Source: Filimonas effusa (GTDB lineage Bacteria; Bacteroidota; Bacteroidia; Chitinophagales; Chitinophagaceae). From it: a DNA stretch of 64,000 nucleotides. Where the stretch lies: NCBI RefSeq assembly GCF_004118675.1, contig NZ_SDHZ01000002.1, positions 1 through 64,000 on the forward strand. The letters run 5' to 3'. Below the pieces are notes generated by a model, which was given only the letters and a program-made list of their open reading frames with translations, was not told the origin of the DNA and did no database searches. Shown piece by piece: positions 55,420-64,000 of the stretch. The stretch's first letter is position 1. Every line of letters begins with the position of its first letter. Both the position numbers and the translations under genes were made by a program.

Positions 55420-57156
55420 TTATTTTTTCACCTGGTAGTCAACCACAACACCATTTACCAGCATCTTCTTTCCTTCCAAAGTTTGTCTTCCGCCAGCAGG
55501 TGTACATACCATTACAACAGCTTCTCCGGCAGGGATCTTAAACGATGCATTGCCCTTTACATTCTTTGCTATAAAGCTGCCGGCAACGGTATTATAGAGG
55601 TCATAATTTTTACCCTCATCTGCTTTCAAACTTACTTCTTTCTCTTCTTTATAGGGATTGTAATACAGGTAAGTAGGGTACGCCCCGGCGCGGAAGAAGT
55701 CGGTAGCCAGCAGGTCGAGTTGTAGTATCCCTGGCACAGCAGTGTTACGTATGATACTGCCGAAGATGCCCACATGGGCGCTGCCATAGACACTAAACTG
55801 TGAAACTGCCGGATTTTTACCAGGTACCCATTTAGGACCGTCGCCCTGGGCTACCGGCCCTTTGATGTGTTCATATTCTTCGTAAGTGGCATGCCAAACC
55901 AATCCCTCGTAGCCGATCACCCCTTTTGTTACCGCGGCCTGATCAGGAATAGCCTGATGTTCTTTGGGGATATATTGCGGGTAAAAGAACCGGGAAGCAT
56001 TAGCCGCATTCAGCATCCATTTACCGATAGCTTTTGCGTAACGCTGATCGTAACGCACTATAGGAACGAGCGGCCAGGCAGCATCATAAGTATTCATAAG
56101 GAAGCCGTAACCACCATGATCAACTGTGCTGCCTACGATACCGGAGATATCGATATCGTTCCAGCGCCCTACCAATACTCCCCAGCCTTCGCGGCATTTG
56201 GGTGTGCCATCAAAGCTCCATGCCAGCATTTTTGCCAGATCATAGTTCTCCGACTCCTCCGCATTTATGCGCGCCGCCATATAGGCTCCAAAGGGCATCA
56301 GCACTTCGTAAGTAGGGTTTTCGGGTTGTGACTGCAAGGCCTTTAATGCGCTTTTAGCGCCTTCCAGGTACTTTTTATCACCAAATTTTTTATAAGCGGA
56401 ATACAGTACCCAGGAATGACCGGCTGCGGCATCCGGCTGCGCGCAGATCTGCGTTTTCATGGGTTTCATTTGCGCATAGTCGAAGTAGGAATAGTTATAA
56501 TTACCAGCCAGGATAGAGTCTGCGGCGTAGAATTTATCTGCAATGGTACGCGCTATGGTATCGAAGCCGGGAGCATGGGGATACTTATCGTACACAGCAT
56601 AGAACAGTACATTAGGATATACATCGTACCACCAGTCGCGGCCGTACCCGCCGCCCAGCAGCGCGACTTCCGGACAGGTATTGTTCATCATTATATTCCA
56701 GTGAACGTCCTTATTAAAATAATTCTTCAGCATACTTACATAATCCAGTTCCTGCTGGTTGGCTTTATTGATACCAACGAGTGTGGCGCCAAGCACGGCG
56801 CCCATAGTATTCAGCGCTTCATGAAACATGCCTTTATGAACGCCGGGGCCCTGGCGTACATCGCCGATCGCTGTATATAAGCCTGCAACAGTTTGCCGGA
56901 AATTTTTATGACTGCTATCGAACCATATCAAAGGCCAATAGGGACCGGTAGCATTCCTGTCGTATACTACACTATCGAAACGTAAGGCCAACTGGCGATA
57001 GTCTATAATCTCCAGCGGCTGTGGCAGGTCGGGCATGGAGTCAACGCGCTGCAGGTTCAGCTGAGCTATCGCTTTACCTTTATTCGCCCCGGCTTTATGA
57101 TCCTGGCAGGCAGCCGCCAGTAATACAAGACCTGTCAATAAAATACTAATCCTCAT
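55420..57156 (-). CDS. Lipoprotein with probable alpha/alpha-toroid fold, PUL-associated
   Basis: 578 residues. Lipoprotein signal with LLAAAC (Cys17). The long body is helical with repeated aromatic Gly-rich turns (GGGYGRDWWYDVYPNVLFYA, YGFLMNTYDAAWPLVPIVRY, GYEGLVWHATYEEYEHIKGP), which suggests an alpha/alpha barrel as in some glycosidases and linalool-dehydratase-like proteins. The last 100 residues look like a beta-sandwich. I do not recognise a catalytic motif. 51 bases after the MFS gene and same strand, so the last gene of the PUL. Confidence 0.8.
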   Translation of the reverse strand: MRISILLTGLVLLAAACQDHKAGANKGKAIAQLNLQRVDSMPDLPQPLEIIDYRQLALRFDSVVYDRNATGPYWPLIWFDSSHKNFRQTVAGLYTAIGDVRQGPGVHKGMFHEALNTMGAVLGATLVGINKANQQELDYVSMLKNYFNKDVHWNIMMNNTCPEVALLGGGYGRDWWYDVYPNVLFYAVYDKYPHAPGFDTIARTIADKFYAADSILAGNYNYSYFDYAQMKPMKTQICAQPDAAAGHSWVLYSAYKKFGDKKYLEGAKSALKALQSQPENPTYEVLMPFGAYMAARINAEESENYDLAKMLAWSFDGTPKCREGWGVLVGRWNDIDISGIVGSTVDHGGYGFLMNTYDAAWPLVPIVRYDQRYAKAIGKWMLNAANASRFFYPQYIPKEHQAIPDQAAVTKGVIGYEGLVWHATYEEYEHIKGPVAQGDGPKWVPGKNPAVSQFSVYGSAHVGIFGSIIRNTAVPGILQLDLLATDFFRAGAYPTYLYYNPYKEEKEVSLKADEGKNYDLYNTVAGSFIAKNVKGNASFKIPAGEAVVMVCTPAGGRQTLEGKKMLVNGVVVDYQVKK

Positions 57157-57207
57157 AGTTATAACATCTGAACGGTTATCAAATAAGTGCCTGTTTTTGA
57201 ATAGTTA

Positions 57208-58500
57208 TCAAACAGAATGCATCGTTGCTTCAACCGGATCAATGGTATCTGCAGGAGCAGGAGCTTCCGCTCCCAGGGCCTGGCTTTCCTTTATGATGCG
57301 TTTGGAAAGTATAATAGAATACAGTTGTAACACAGCAATAATAATGATGGCATAACGTAAGGCTATTTCAACAGAATAACCATATGCCAGCAAAAGAAAT
57401 ACGCCCGCTCCCATAAAACGGCCGACGTATAGTCCTGCCTCATGGTTTAAGATATAGGCAAACTCTCCACGCTTTTCGATCTTAGACAAAACATCTATCA
57501 CCTGGAACTGGATAGGGAAATAAGCGAGATCCATCAGTGGTTTTGCCATAAGCAGGAAAAGCATAAACAAGATCACTCCCAGCCCGTTAAACAGGATACC
57601 ATTGATCACTGCCGCCATCGTAAACAGGATAAGCCCCCCGGCAAATACAGCAACCCTATGCGAAGGCTTTGTAATTCTGCCAAGCACATACATCGTTATA
57701 GCTGCGATAATAGCGCCGACCGACTGGGCAGTACCCAAAGCGCCTTCCTTTCCCAGTAAACGCATGATAAGCATTGCCGGTGCAGTGACCAGGAAACCCT
57801 GTGCCAAACCTTTCAGCAATGCCAGGAACAACATGCGGTACCAAAGGGGATGGAATTTGAAATAAACAAACTTCCGCTGTACCGGATTGGTAAAATGGCC
57901 ACGGAAGCAGACAACAGAAGCCAGAATAGTTATCACCAGCACCACACCTGTGATAATGGAATAAGCCCTTTGAACCGCCGCCGCTCCGTCGTGCGATTCT
58001 ATAAACCAGCCAATGACCACCGGGATCACTACTGCTATGATAGTATAAAAGAAGGTCTCCAGCCCATAGTAATAGTTACGGTTGCCATCATTGGTAATTG
58101 CCAGCGCCAGATAGTCGCGGTTCGACCAGTAAAAGCCGAAAGACATTCCCATAATGATACCTGCTATACCAATACCTGTAAGGTCAAGTGTTTTCAAAGA
58201 CATCATCACCATCATAGACACGGCGCTTAACATCATACCTATTGAATACAGTTTCCTGATGTTAAAGTGTTTCAGGAGGAATCCATTCAGGAGAAAGGTA
58301 AGCGGGATGCCGGTATAAATAGTGAGCTGGTAGATCACCACTTTGGTGGGATCATTGGAATTACGCATGACGTAGGCGGCCACAAAAATATCGATCACCG
58401 GCAGCACGAATGCATACACCAGGTTGGTGAGCACCAATATCCGGAAATTATGTGGCTGGCTATTAAAGTGCGCAACTTCACTGCTTAGTTTGTTCGCCAT
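57208..58500 (-). CDS. MFS transporter
   Basis: 430 residues with about 12 membrane segments. The cytoplasmic N-terminus (KLSSEVAHFNSQPHNFRILV) leads into the first helix. Starts 4 bases after the GH130 gene stop, so it is in the same operon. It probably imports the oligosaccharide released outside by PUL enzymes, for cleavage by the cytoplasmic GH130 enzyme. Substrate unknown. Confidence 0.9.
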   Translation of the reverse strand: MANKLSSEVAHFNSQPHNFRILVLTNLVYAFVLPVIDIFVAAYVMRNSNDPTKVVIYQLTIYTGIPLTFLLNGFLLKHFNIRKLYSIGMMLSAVSMMVMMSLKTLDLTGIGIAGIIMGMSFGFYWSNRDYLALAITNDGNRNYYYGLETFFYTIIAVVIPVVIGWFIESHDGAAAVQRAYSIITGVVLVITILASVVCFRGHFTNPVQRKFVYFKFHPLWYRMLFLALLKGLAQGFLVTAPAMLIMRLLGKEGALGTAQSVGAIIAAITMYVLGRITKPSHRVAVFAGGLILFTMAAVINGILFNGLGVILFMLFLLMAKPLMDLAYFPIQFQVIDVLSKIEKRGEFAYILNHEAGLYVGRFMGAGVFLLLAYGYSVEIALRYAIIIIAVLQLYSIILSKRIIKESQALGAEAPAPADTIDPVEATMHSV

Positions 58501-58504
58501 AAGA

Positions 58505-59554
58505 TTATTTTAATAGATCCAGGATCGCTTTCAGCGAAAAATCTGCGCCACATACGAACTCATCGGCAGCACCATAGTAAACGGTGATAGTATCACCATC
58601 CGGATGAACAATATGCCCGTTTGTAAAAACCACTTTACCAAAGAAGCCATTAAGTTCATAATCGGCAGACGGCACCATGATAGGAGTATCTGTCCGGGCA
58701 AGCACTTTCGACGGATCCTGTAAATCGAGCAATACAGCGCCCAGGCAATATTCATGTGCTTCGTTGGCACCATGATAAATTTCAAGCCATCCCTTTTCTG
58801 TTTTAATGGGCGCAGCCCCGGCGCCTACACGTGCACTATCCCATTTCCCCGGGCGGGTTTTTACCAGACAGTGGTGATTCCCCCAATGCAGTCCATCGGG
58901 AGAGGACGCCAGCCAGATATAGTTACCACCCAGGTCAACGCTGCTGGGACGGTGGAGCATATAATACAGACCATTGACCTTTTCTTCAAAGATGGCGCAG
59001 TCTTTATTATGCGGCGGCAGTATCATACCATGGTTCTCGAACTCATCCCAATTGACGGTGGTACGCATGCCTACTCCTACTCCATTTTCAGATACGGCGG
59101 TGAAGGTGAGATAATACCTGCCTTCCAGCAGTGTAACACGGCAATCTTCGATACCAAAGGCTTCCAGGATGCCGGAGCCCTGTAATAAAGGATACCCCCC
59201 GGGTTCATAGAACCTGATGCCATCCTCACTGCATACAAGACGCAGATGAGATAATGTCGTCAGGTAATCGGCTCCTTTATAAGTAATCACACGCGGGTCA
59301 GAAGCATCCAGTTCCGGGTCATCTGTAGCAATTTCCATGATACGCATACCTGTTGGCGTTAAAACCGGAAACGAGATAATACCATCTTTCTGTACCGGCC
59401 TTTCTGCTACACGGATCAGCATCCAGGTTTTACCGTCATATTCAAATACGCCGGGGTTCAGCAGGCAGGCGATCTGAAGGCCCTCCCTGGAGGGCTTCAG
59501 ATCTGCGGGCGCCAATAACGGGTTTGCGGCAAAACGCCTTGCTATATCTTTCAT
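58505..59554 (-). CDS. GH130 glycoside phosphorylase / hydrolase
   Basis: 349 residues, no signal peptide, so cytoplasmic. Five-bladed propeller of GH130: the N-terminus (RRFAANPLLAPADLKPSREG), the acidic residue region FGIEDCRVTLLEG (Glu136-Asp137, normally EDPR), NKDCAIFEEKVNGLYYMLHR, and APIKTEKGWLEIYHGA. The family acts on beta-mannosides, mostly by phosphorolysis with some beta-1,2-mannosidase hydrolases. The Pro-to-Cys change after Asp137 is unusual but not known to be critical. I cannot tell phosphorylase from hydrolase by reading. Confidence 0.9.
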   Translation of the reverse strand: MKDIARRFAANPLLAPADLKPSREGLQIACLLNPGVFEYDGKTWMLIRVAERPVQKDGIISFPVLTPTGMRIMEIATDDPELDASDPRVITYKGADYLTTLSHLRLVCSEDGIRFYEPGGYPLLQGSGILEAFGIEDCRVTLLEGRYYLTFTAVSENGVGVGMRTTVNWDEFENHGMILPPHNKDCAIFEEKVNGLYYMLHRPSSVDLGGNYIWLASSPDGLHWGNHHCLVKTRPGKWDSARVGAGAAPIKTEKGWLEIYHGANEAHEYCLGAVLLDLQDPSKVLARTDTPIMVPSADYELNGFFGKVVFTNGHIVHPDGDTITVYYGAADEFVCGADFSLKAILDLLK

Positions 59555-59605
59555 TCATTTATTATTTAAATAATGCCTGGTGTTTTCAAACTAAATAACG
59601 CTTTA

Positions 59606-61096
59606 TTAATAATCAGCATTCTGCGCCATAGTACCACCTGACCTGTCGATCTCTATTTGTGGAACGGGATATAAGTAATGCCTATCCTGGAAGTTGCGGC
59701 CGATGCCTGTAAGAAATGACTTTGCAGTTTTCCAGCGTTTGAGGTCGAGGAAGCGATGTGACTCAAAGCCAAGCTCTACCCTTCTTTCCTGCATCAGCCA
59801 GTTTTTCACGGTAGCCTTATCCGTTGCACTTACATTCCTGTCGGGTAAAGTGCCTGCGGGTGCTGTGCCGCCGGTGGCAGTAACCGTAGTACGTGCACGC
59901 TGTCTTACCTGGTTGATCAATGCTATGGCAGCGGCCGGGTTATTGATTTCGTTATATGCTTCCGCTTTCCATAACAGCACATCTGCAAAACGGATCAGGA
60001 CCTTATTAGAAGGAGATTGTTCGTTTCCTTTATTACCGGTGTTGGTTTCGCCCAATATTTTATAAGAAGCCTGCGCTGTAGTATTAACCGTATATAACAA
60101 CCTGGGATCATTGGCTTCAAAAGCAGCCAGGAAGTTTGCTGTAGGCGCCATAAAGCCCCAGTCCATGATCGCGCAAAGGCCGTTACCATTTGCGGGTACT
60201 TGCCCGGTTACATGGTTATAGGAAAAGATCACCTCCTGATCAGCGTATTCTTTGGCAACGGCAAAGTTGTCGAAATAGTTCGCGTTCAGGTGATAGAAAC
60301 CGGTTGTTTCCAGTTCATTCACCAGGGTAATAACATCGTTCCAGCGCTCCTGGAACAGTGCCACTTTTGCCTGCATAGCAATCACAGCTCCTTTCGACAC
60401 ACGCCACTTATCGGTATTATCGGCATATTTTGTATTAGGTAACAGGTTCTTTGCTTCACCAAGGTCTTTTACGATCTGCGCCCATACCTCTGCCGCAGGA
60501 GCTCTTTTAGCGACTTCGTAGGCCTGCTGGAAGTTAGTCAGCGGTGTTAAGATCAAAGGCACATCTCCCCAGTAGTTCACGAGTTCAAAATAGTAGTATG
60601 CTCTCAGGAAAAGCACCTCTCCCAGCATCCTGTTACGGAGCGTTTGATCCATAGACAGGCGGGTAATCAACGCTTCATCGGTAAGATAAGAGATGGCTTT
60701 ATTGATACGGGCAATACCTTCATAACTAAAACTCCACTGCCCTCTGAAGCCGGGGTTATCGGCAGTGAACGAAAAAGAACTAAACTCATCGATCCAGGCC
60801 TGATCGCCGTCGGGATTCCATTTCTTTTGCATATCGGCAGAAGCAATGTCCTGCAGAATGATATCAGGGCGGAAAACTGTGCCACCAGTCCAATCCCAGT
60901 TACCTCCCAATACATTTAAAGTATTGGCAAGTGTTTGATAAGAACGGTTGACAAACGAGGTGATGGTGCCTATCTGAGGATTACTTTGAACATCTTCCTC
61001 CGTTAGCTGGCCTATAGGTTTTTTATCCAGTTGTTTGGAGCATCCAATGCCGGTGCCTATCAGCAAACAAGTGGCTATGATATATATTGATCTCAT
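59606..61096 (-). CDS. SusD/RagB-type outer-membrane glycan-binding lipoprotein
   Basis: 496 residues from the ATG at 61096; an open frame upstream starts elsewhere and lacks the signal peptide. Lipobox GTGIGC (Cys18-19), then SKQLDKKPIGQLTEEDVQ. TPR-like helices with FLRAYYYFELVNYWGDVPLI and, near the end, AEAYNEINNPAAAIALINQV and QERRVELGFESHRFLDLKRW, the SusD signature. Partner of the SusC gene, 39 bases after it. Confidence 0.95.
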   Translation of the reverse strand: MRSIYIIATCLLIGTGIGCSKQLDKKPIGQLTEEDVQSNPQIGTITSFVNRSYQTLANTLNVLGGNWDWTGGTVFRPDIILQDIASADMQKKWNPDGDQAWIDEFSSFSFTADNPGFRGQWSFSYEGIARINKAISYLTDEALITRLSMDQTLRNRMLGEVLFLRAYYYFELVNYWGDVPLILTPLTNFQQAYEVAKRAPAAEVWAQIVKDLGEAKNLLPNTKYADNTDKWRVSKGAVIAMQAKVALFQERWNDVITLVNELETTGFYHLNANYFDNFAVAKEYADQEVIFSYNHVTGQVPANGNGLCAIMDWGFMAPTANFLAAFEANDPRLLYTVNTTAQASYKILGETNTGNKGNEQSPSNKVLIRFADVLLWKAEAYNEINNPAAAIALINQVRQRARTTVTATGGTAPAGTLPDRNVSATDKATVKNWLMQERRVELGFESHRFLDLKRWKTAKSFLTGIGRNFQDRHYLYPVPQIEIDRSGGTMAQNADY

Positions 61097-61135
61097 GATT
61101 ATAATGTTTAGCGTACTATGAAACTCAAGCATGTT

Positions 61136-64000
61136 TTAGAACGTCATGTTCACACCGAAAATGAAAGACTTCGCCAATGGATACGTACCCATATCCCTGC
61201 TGTCGGTAGACTCCGGATCCAGTCCTTTGTATTGGGTAACGGTAAAGAGGTTTTGTGCAGACACATATACTCTCAGGTTCTGGATCTGCGGAACTGCTTT
61301 ACCCAGTAAAGACCTGAAGGAATATCCCAGCTCTACGTTCTTCAAACGCATATAAGAGGCATCTTCGATGTAGATAGAAGACATGCGGCTGCTGCCATTG
61401 TCGCTGAAAGTAGACCGCGGCGTGCTGTTACTGCTGCCTTCTCCATTCCAGGCTTCCAGCGTACGTACGCTATGGTTGAAAGGACGCGTATCATAATCAG
61501 TGATCTTTTTCATTTCATTGAACTTATCTACGTCCTGGATGCCCTGGAAGAGAATATTCAGATCAAAGCCTTTATAACTGCCGGACATGGTAACACCATA
61601 GGTCATTTTAGGAACAGGATTACCAATAAAGGTTCTGTCCTTATCGTCGATCACACCATTATTATCCAGGTCTTTGAACCTGATATCTCCGGGTTGTTCG
61701 CGTGGATGATCGGGAGCGCCTGCATTCAATGTATTAAACAGGTGCTGTTGTACTTCGGCTGTGTTCTGATAGATGCCTTCCATTACATAACCATAGAAAG
61801 ATCCCAGTGGTGTACCCGGCTGGTCTCTCCAATAGTCACCCACCCTTACAGGCAGGTTAGGGTGTAATTGTTCTACCTTGTTGGTTACAGTGGCCAGGTT
61901 AGCACCTAATGCATATTTAAATGCATTATCATAGTTCTTGTAATTAATGGCCAGTTCGATACCTTTATTAGACACCTTGGCGGCATTGATATAGGTTGGG
62001 TCCACAAAACCTGTAGAAAGCGGCAGGTTCACGGGAAGCAGGATATCGCTTGTATTCTTGATAAAATAATCAACAGACACACTTAACTTTCTTGCAATCG
62101 TGATATCTGCACCAAAGTTGGTTTGTGTAGTAGATTCCCATTTAAGGTCCGGGTTGCCATAGCGGGCAATTACATAGTCGTCACCCACTTTGCGCATGAG
62201 CTGCTGCCATTGGTAATCTTCGAACTGCTGGTTACCCAGTTTACCCACGCTGGCACGCAGCCTGAGATCGGACAACCATTTGGCGCTTTTCATGAAAGAC
62301 TCTTCGCTGATGCGCCAGCCTGCCGATACGGAAGGGAAATACCCCCACCTGTTATTAGGACCAAAGCGGGAGGAGGCATCTGCGCGAAGGTTAGCAGTAA
62401 GCATATACTTTGAATCGTACATATAGGTAGCCGAACCAAAGACAGAGAATAGTGTAGACTCAATTGCGGAGCCGGAACTGCGCATATCGGTTACAGAACC
62501 ATCGCTGCCATAATCGAGATACTGGAAGGAGGGATCACTATATTCAAAGCGCCTGCGTGAGCCGCCCATGTTATCACTTCTGTAAGTGATATATTCCGTA
62601 CCTACCAGTGCGCTGATGGAATGTTTGTTAATTCTTGTGGAATAGTTCAATGTATTGTTCCAGGTAACAGCATACTCCTCACCTCTTGCCTCATCCAATG
62701 AGTTGGGCCTGTTCTGGCGTCCCAGTCCTTTGTCGGCATCTTCGCCTCCGCCATTATCATCACCGAAGTTCTGGTTGAACTTTTTGCTATGCCCCATGGT
62801 AAGATCAATACCTACGTTGGTACGGAGCTTCAAAGCCTGGTTTTTCAGGAAACCATATTCAGCGTAGAAGTTACCGAAGGTTTTAAGGTTATTCACCCTG
62901 TCGTTTGTGAAATAAGCCAGGGCAATGGGATTGCTGGTGTATTCGTATTCACTTTCCCAGCCACCGGCAGCCAGGTTATTATTTTTATAAAAAGGCAGAT
63001 CAGTGAACGGATCCCTTGCTTTCCAGGTGGGATCGGAGGGATCTTTATAAACCGGGATCACAGGAGGCCGGATGAGCGCATGGCGGATGATACCAGGGGC
63101 ATCTCCCCTGGATGATATACGGCTGAAAGCAGTATTACCAAGCTGGATATTAGTGCCCACCCTGAGGCGATCGCTCAGTGATGCATTAATATTGGTACGA
63201 AATGTAAGCCTTCTGAATTTGTCGTTGTCGAACACTACGATACCGTTTTCCTGGTAATAAGTTCCGGAAAGCAGGTATTGCACTTTATCGCTGCCGCCGC
63301 TGGCGCTCAGCTGAACGTTCTGAGAGTAGCCTGTTTCAAACAGTTCGTCCAGCCAGTTGGTATTGGCCAGGTCGGAACGGTTCTTATCGGCAGTGTAAGG
63401 ATTGTTCGAGGGAGAATAACCGATGGTATTGTTCCAGCTTTCTTCCATTTTGGCCATATACTGCCGGCCATTGAGCATTTTGGGCAGGTTGCCTGCCTGC
63501 TGGATACCGCGGAAATAGTTCAGGTCGAGGCTATTCCTGCCTTTTTTACCGGTTTTGGTAGTGATCACGATAACACCGTTAGCGGACCGGGAGCCATACA
63601 TGGCAGCGGCAGAAGCATCGCGCAAGATGGACATGCTGGCGATATCGGTAGGATTGAGGAAGGTGATATCGGTAGCGGGAATTCCATCTACCACAAACAG
63701 CGGGCTGGTACTGCCGATGGTACCCACGCCCCTTACCTTAATATCAATTCCATCGCCGGGAGCCCCCGTAGCGGAGGTAACATTGAGGCCGGGCACCTGG
63801 CCTTGTAACATTTGCCCTACATTGGCGACCCTGCGCACCTCGGTGTTTTCCATGTTCACCGTAGACAAAGCGCCGCTGATGGAGTTCCGGCGCTGGGTAG
63901 TATAACCTACCACCACAACATCGCTCATAGAACTGTCAACCGCTGCGTTCAGCACAATGGATAGCGCCGACTGATTCGCTACCTGTACCTCCTGTGGCTG
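61136..64000 (-). CDS. SusC/RagA-type TonB-dependent outer-membrane transporter, 5' end beyond window
   Basis: At least 954 codons, open to the window edge, so the signal peptide and carboxypeptidase-like domain are missing here. The plug domain starts near the edge with DVVVVGYTTQRRNSISGALS, then GQVPGLNVTSATGAPGDGID, SPLFVVDGIPATDI, ILRDASAAAMYGSRSANGVI, then the barrel. The C-terminus ends AKSFIFGVNMTF with the terminal Phe typical of the barrels. Pair partner of SusD; begins a polysaccharide utilization locus with GH130 and MFS genes, probably for a beta-mannoside-containing glycan. Confidence 0.96.
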   Translation of the reverse strand, partial: QPQEVQVANQSALSIVLNAAVDSSMSDVVVVGYTTQRRNSISGALSTVNMENTEVRRVANVGQMLQGQVPGLNVTSATGAPGDGIDIKVRGVGTIGSTSPLFVVDGIPATDITFLNPTDIASMSILRDASAAAMYGSRSANGVIVITTKTGKKGRNSLDLNYFRGIQQAGNLPKMLNGRQYMAKMEESWNNTIGYSPSNNPYTADKNRSDLANTNWLDELFETGYSQNVQLSASGGSDKVQYLLSGTYYQENGIVVFDNDKFRRLTFRTNINASLSDRLRVGTNIQLGNTAFSRISSRGDAPGIIRHALIRPPVIPVYKDPSDPTWKARDPFTDLPFYKNNNLAAGGWESEYEYTSNPIALAYFTNDRVNNLKTFGNFYAEYGFLKNQALKLRTNVGIDLTMGHSKKFNQNFGDDNGGGEDADKGLGRQNRPNSLDEARGEEYAVTWNNTLNYSTRINKHSISALVGTEYITYRSDNMGGSRRRFEYSDPSFQYLDYGSDGSVTDMRSSGSAIESTLFSVFGSATYMYDSKYMLTANLRADASSRFGPNNRWGYFPSVSAGWRISEESFMKSAKWLSDLRLRASVGKLGNQQFEDYQWQQLMRKVGDDYVIARYGNPDLKWESTTQTNFGADITIARKLSVSVDYFIKNTSDILLPVNLPLSTGFVDPTYINAAKVSNKGIELAINYKNYDNAFKYALGANLATVTNKVEQLHPNLPVRVGDYWRDQPGTPLGSFYGYVMEGIYQNTAEVQQHLFNTLNAGAPDHPREQPGDIRFKDLDNNGVIDDKDRTFIGNPVPKMTYGVTMSGSYKGFDLNILFQGIQDVDKFNEMKKITDYDTRPFNHSVRTLEAWNGEGSSNSTPRSTFSDNGSSRMSSIYIEDASYMRLKNVELGYSFRSLLGKAVPQIQNLRVYVSAQNLFTVTQYKGLDPESTDSRDMGTYPLAKSFIFGVNMTF

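Overview
The window looks like a chromosomal segment of a Bacteroidota bacterium, most likely a member of the Chitinophagaceae (Chitinophaga/Niastella/Filimonas type). The evidence is SusC/SusD proteins, lipoproteins with Bacteroidota-style lipoboxes, an Ig-free RHS protein with a DUF6443-like start, Bacteroidota families (DUF4397, DUF5777, DUF5977-like) and promoters of the TAnnTTTG / TTG type. No rRNA, tRNA, CRISPR array or insertion sequence was seen.

Layout. 1-7.9 kb: a minus-strand operon of two large secreted RHS/YD-repeat proteins flanking a small glutathione-peroxidase-fold protein that lacks cysteines; the last RHS gene runs off the left edge. 8.2-10.9 kb: a small conserved hypothetical, a G-poor stretch with 10/11-bp tandem repeats, and a large helical-repeat protein. 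11-30.3 kb: a continuous amino-acid biosynthesis block on the plus strand, in three transcriptional sections: leuA-leuC-methyltransferase-leuD-ModF-like ABC ATPase-leuB; then ilvD-ilvB-ilvN-ilvC followed by ilvA; then thrA-thrB-thrC. Two short leader-peptide genes too small for ordinary ORF calling sit in front of ilvD (Ile/Val-rich, followed by a textbook terminator/antiterminator pair) and thrA (Thr/Ile-rich). They indicate that the ilv section, and probably the thr section, are controlled by ribosome-mediated attenuation.

30.5-38.3 kb: small genes, a secreted lactonase-fold protein, rpoB standing alone with its own terminator (no rpoC or rplJL beside it), and an intracellular alpha-amylase. 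38.4-46.4 kb: a TonB siderophore receptor, and a PIG-L deacetylase / two tiny membrane proteins / Na+:solute symporter / DUF4397 lipoprotein operon. 46.6-47.6 kb: a Xre-RES toxin-antitoxin pair with a palindrome next to its promoter. 47.7-50.4 kb: a secreted zinc metallopeptidase and a beta-helix lipoprotein. 50.5-54.7 kb: an ECF sigma factor overlapping an anti-sigma-like protein that carries both an inner-membrane helix and an outer-membrane barrel, followed by OB-fold, mono-heme cytochrome, YceI and DUF5777 barrel genes. 54.7-64 kb: a GNAT acetyltransferase and a polysaccharide utilization locus (SusC-SusD-GH130-MFS-lipoprotein) that runs off the right edge.

The most notable points are the ilv attenuator and the thr leader peptide, the trans-aconitate-methyltransferase-like gene inserted between the two isopropylmalate isomerase subunit genes, the isolated rpoB, and the sigma/dual-membrane anti-sigma operon.
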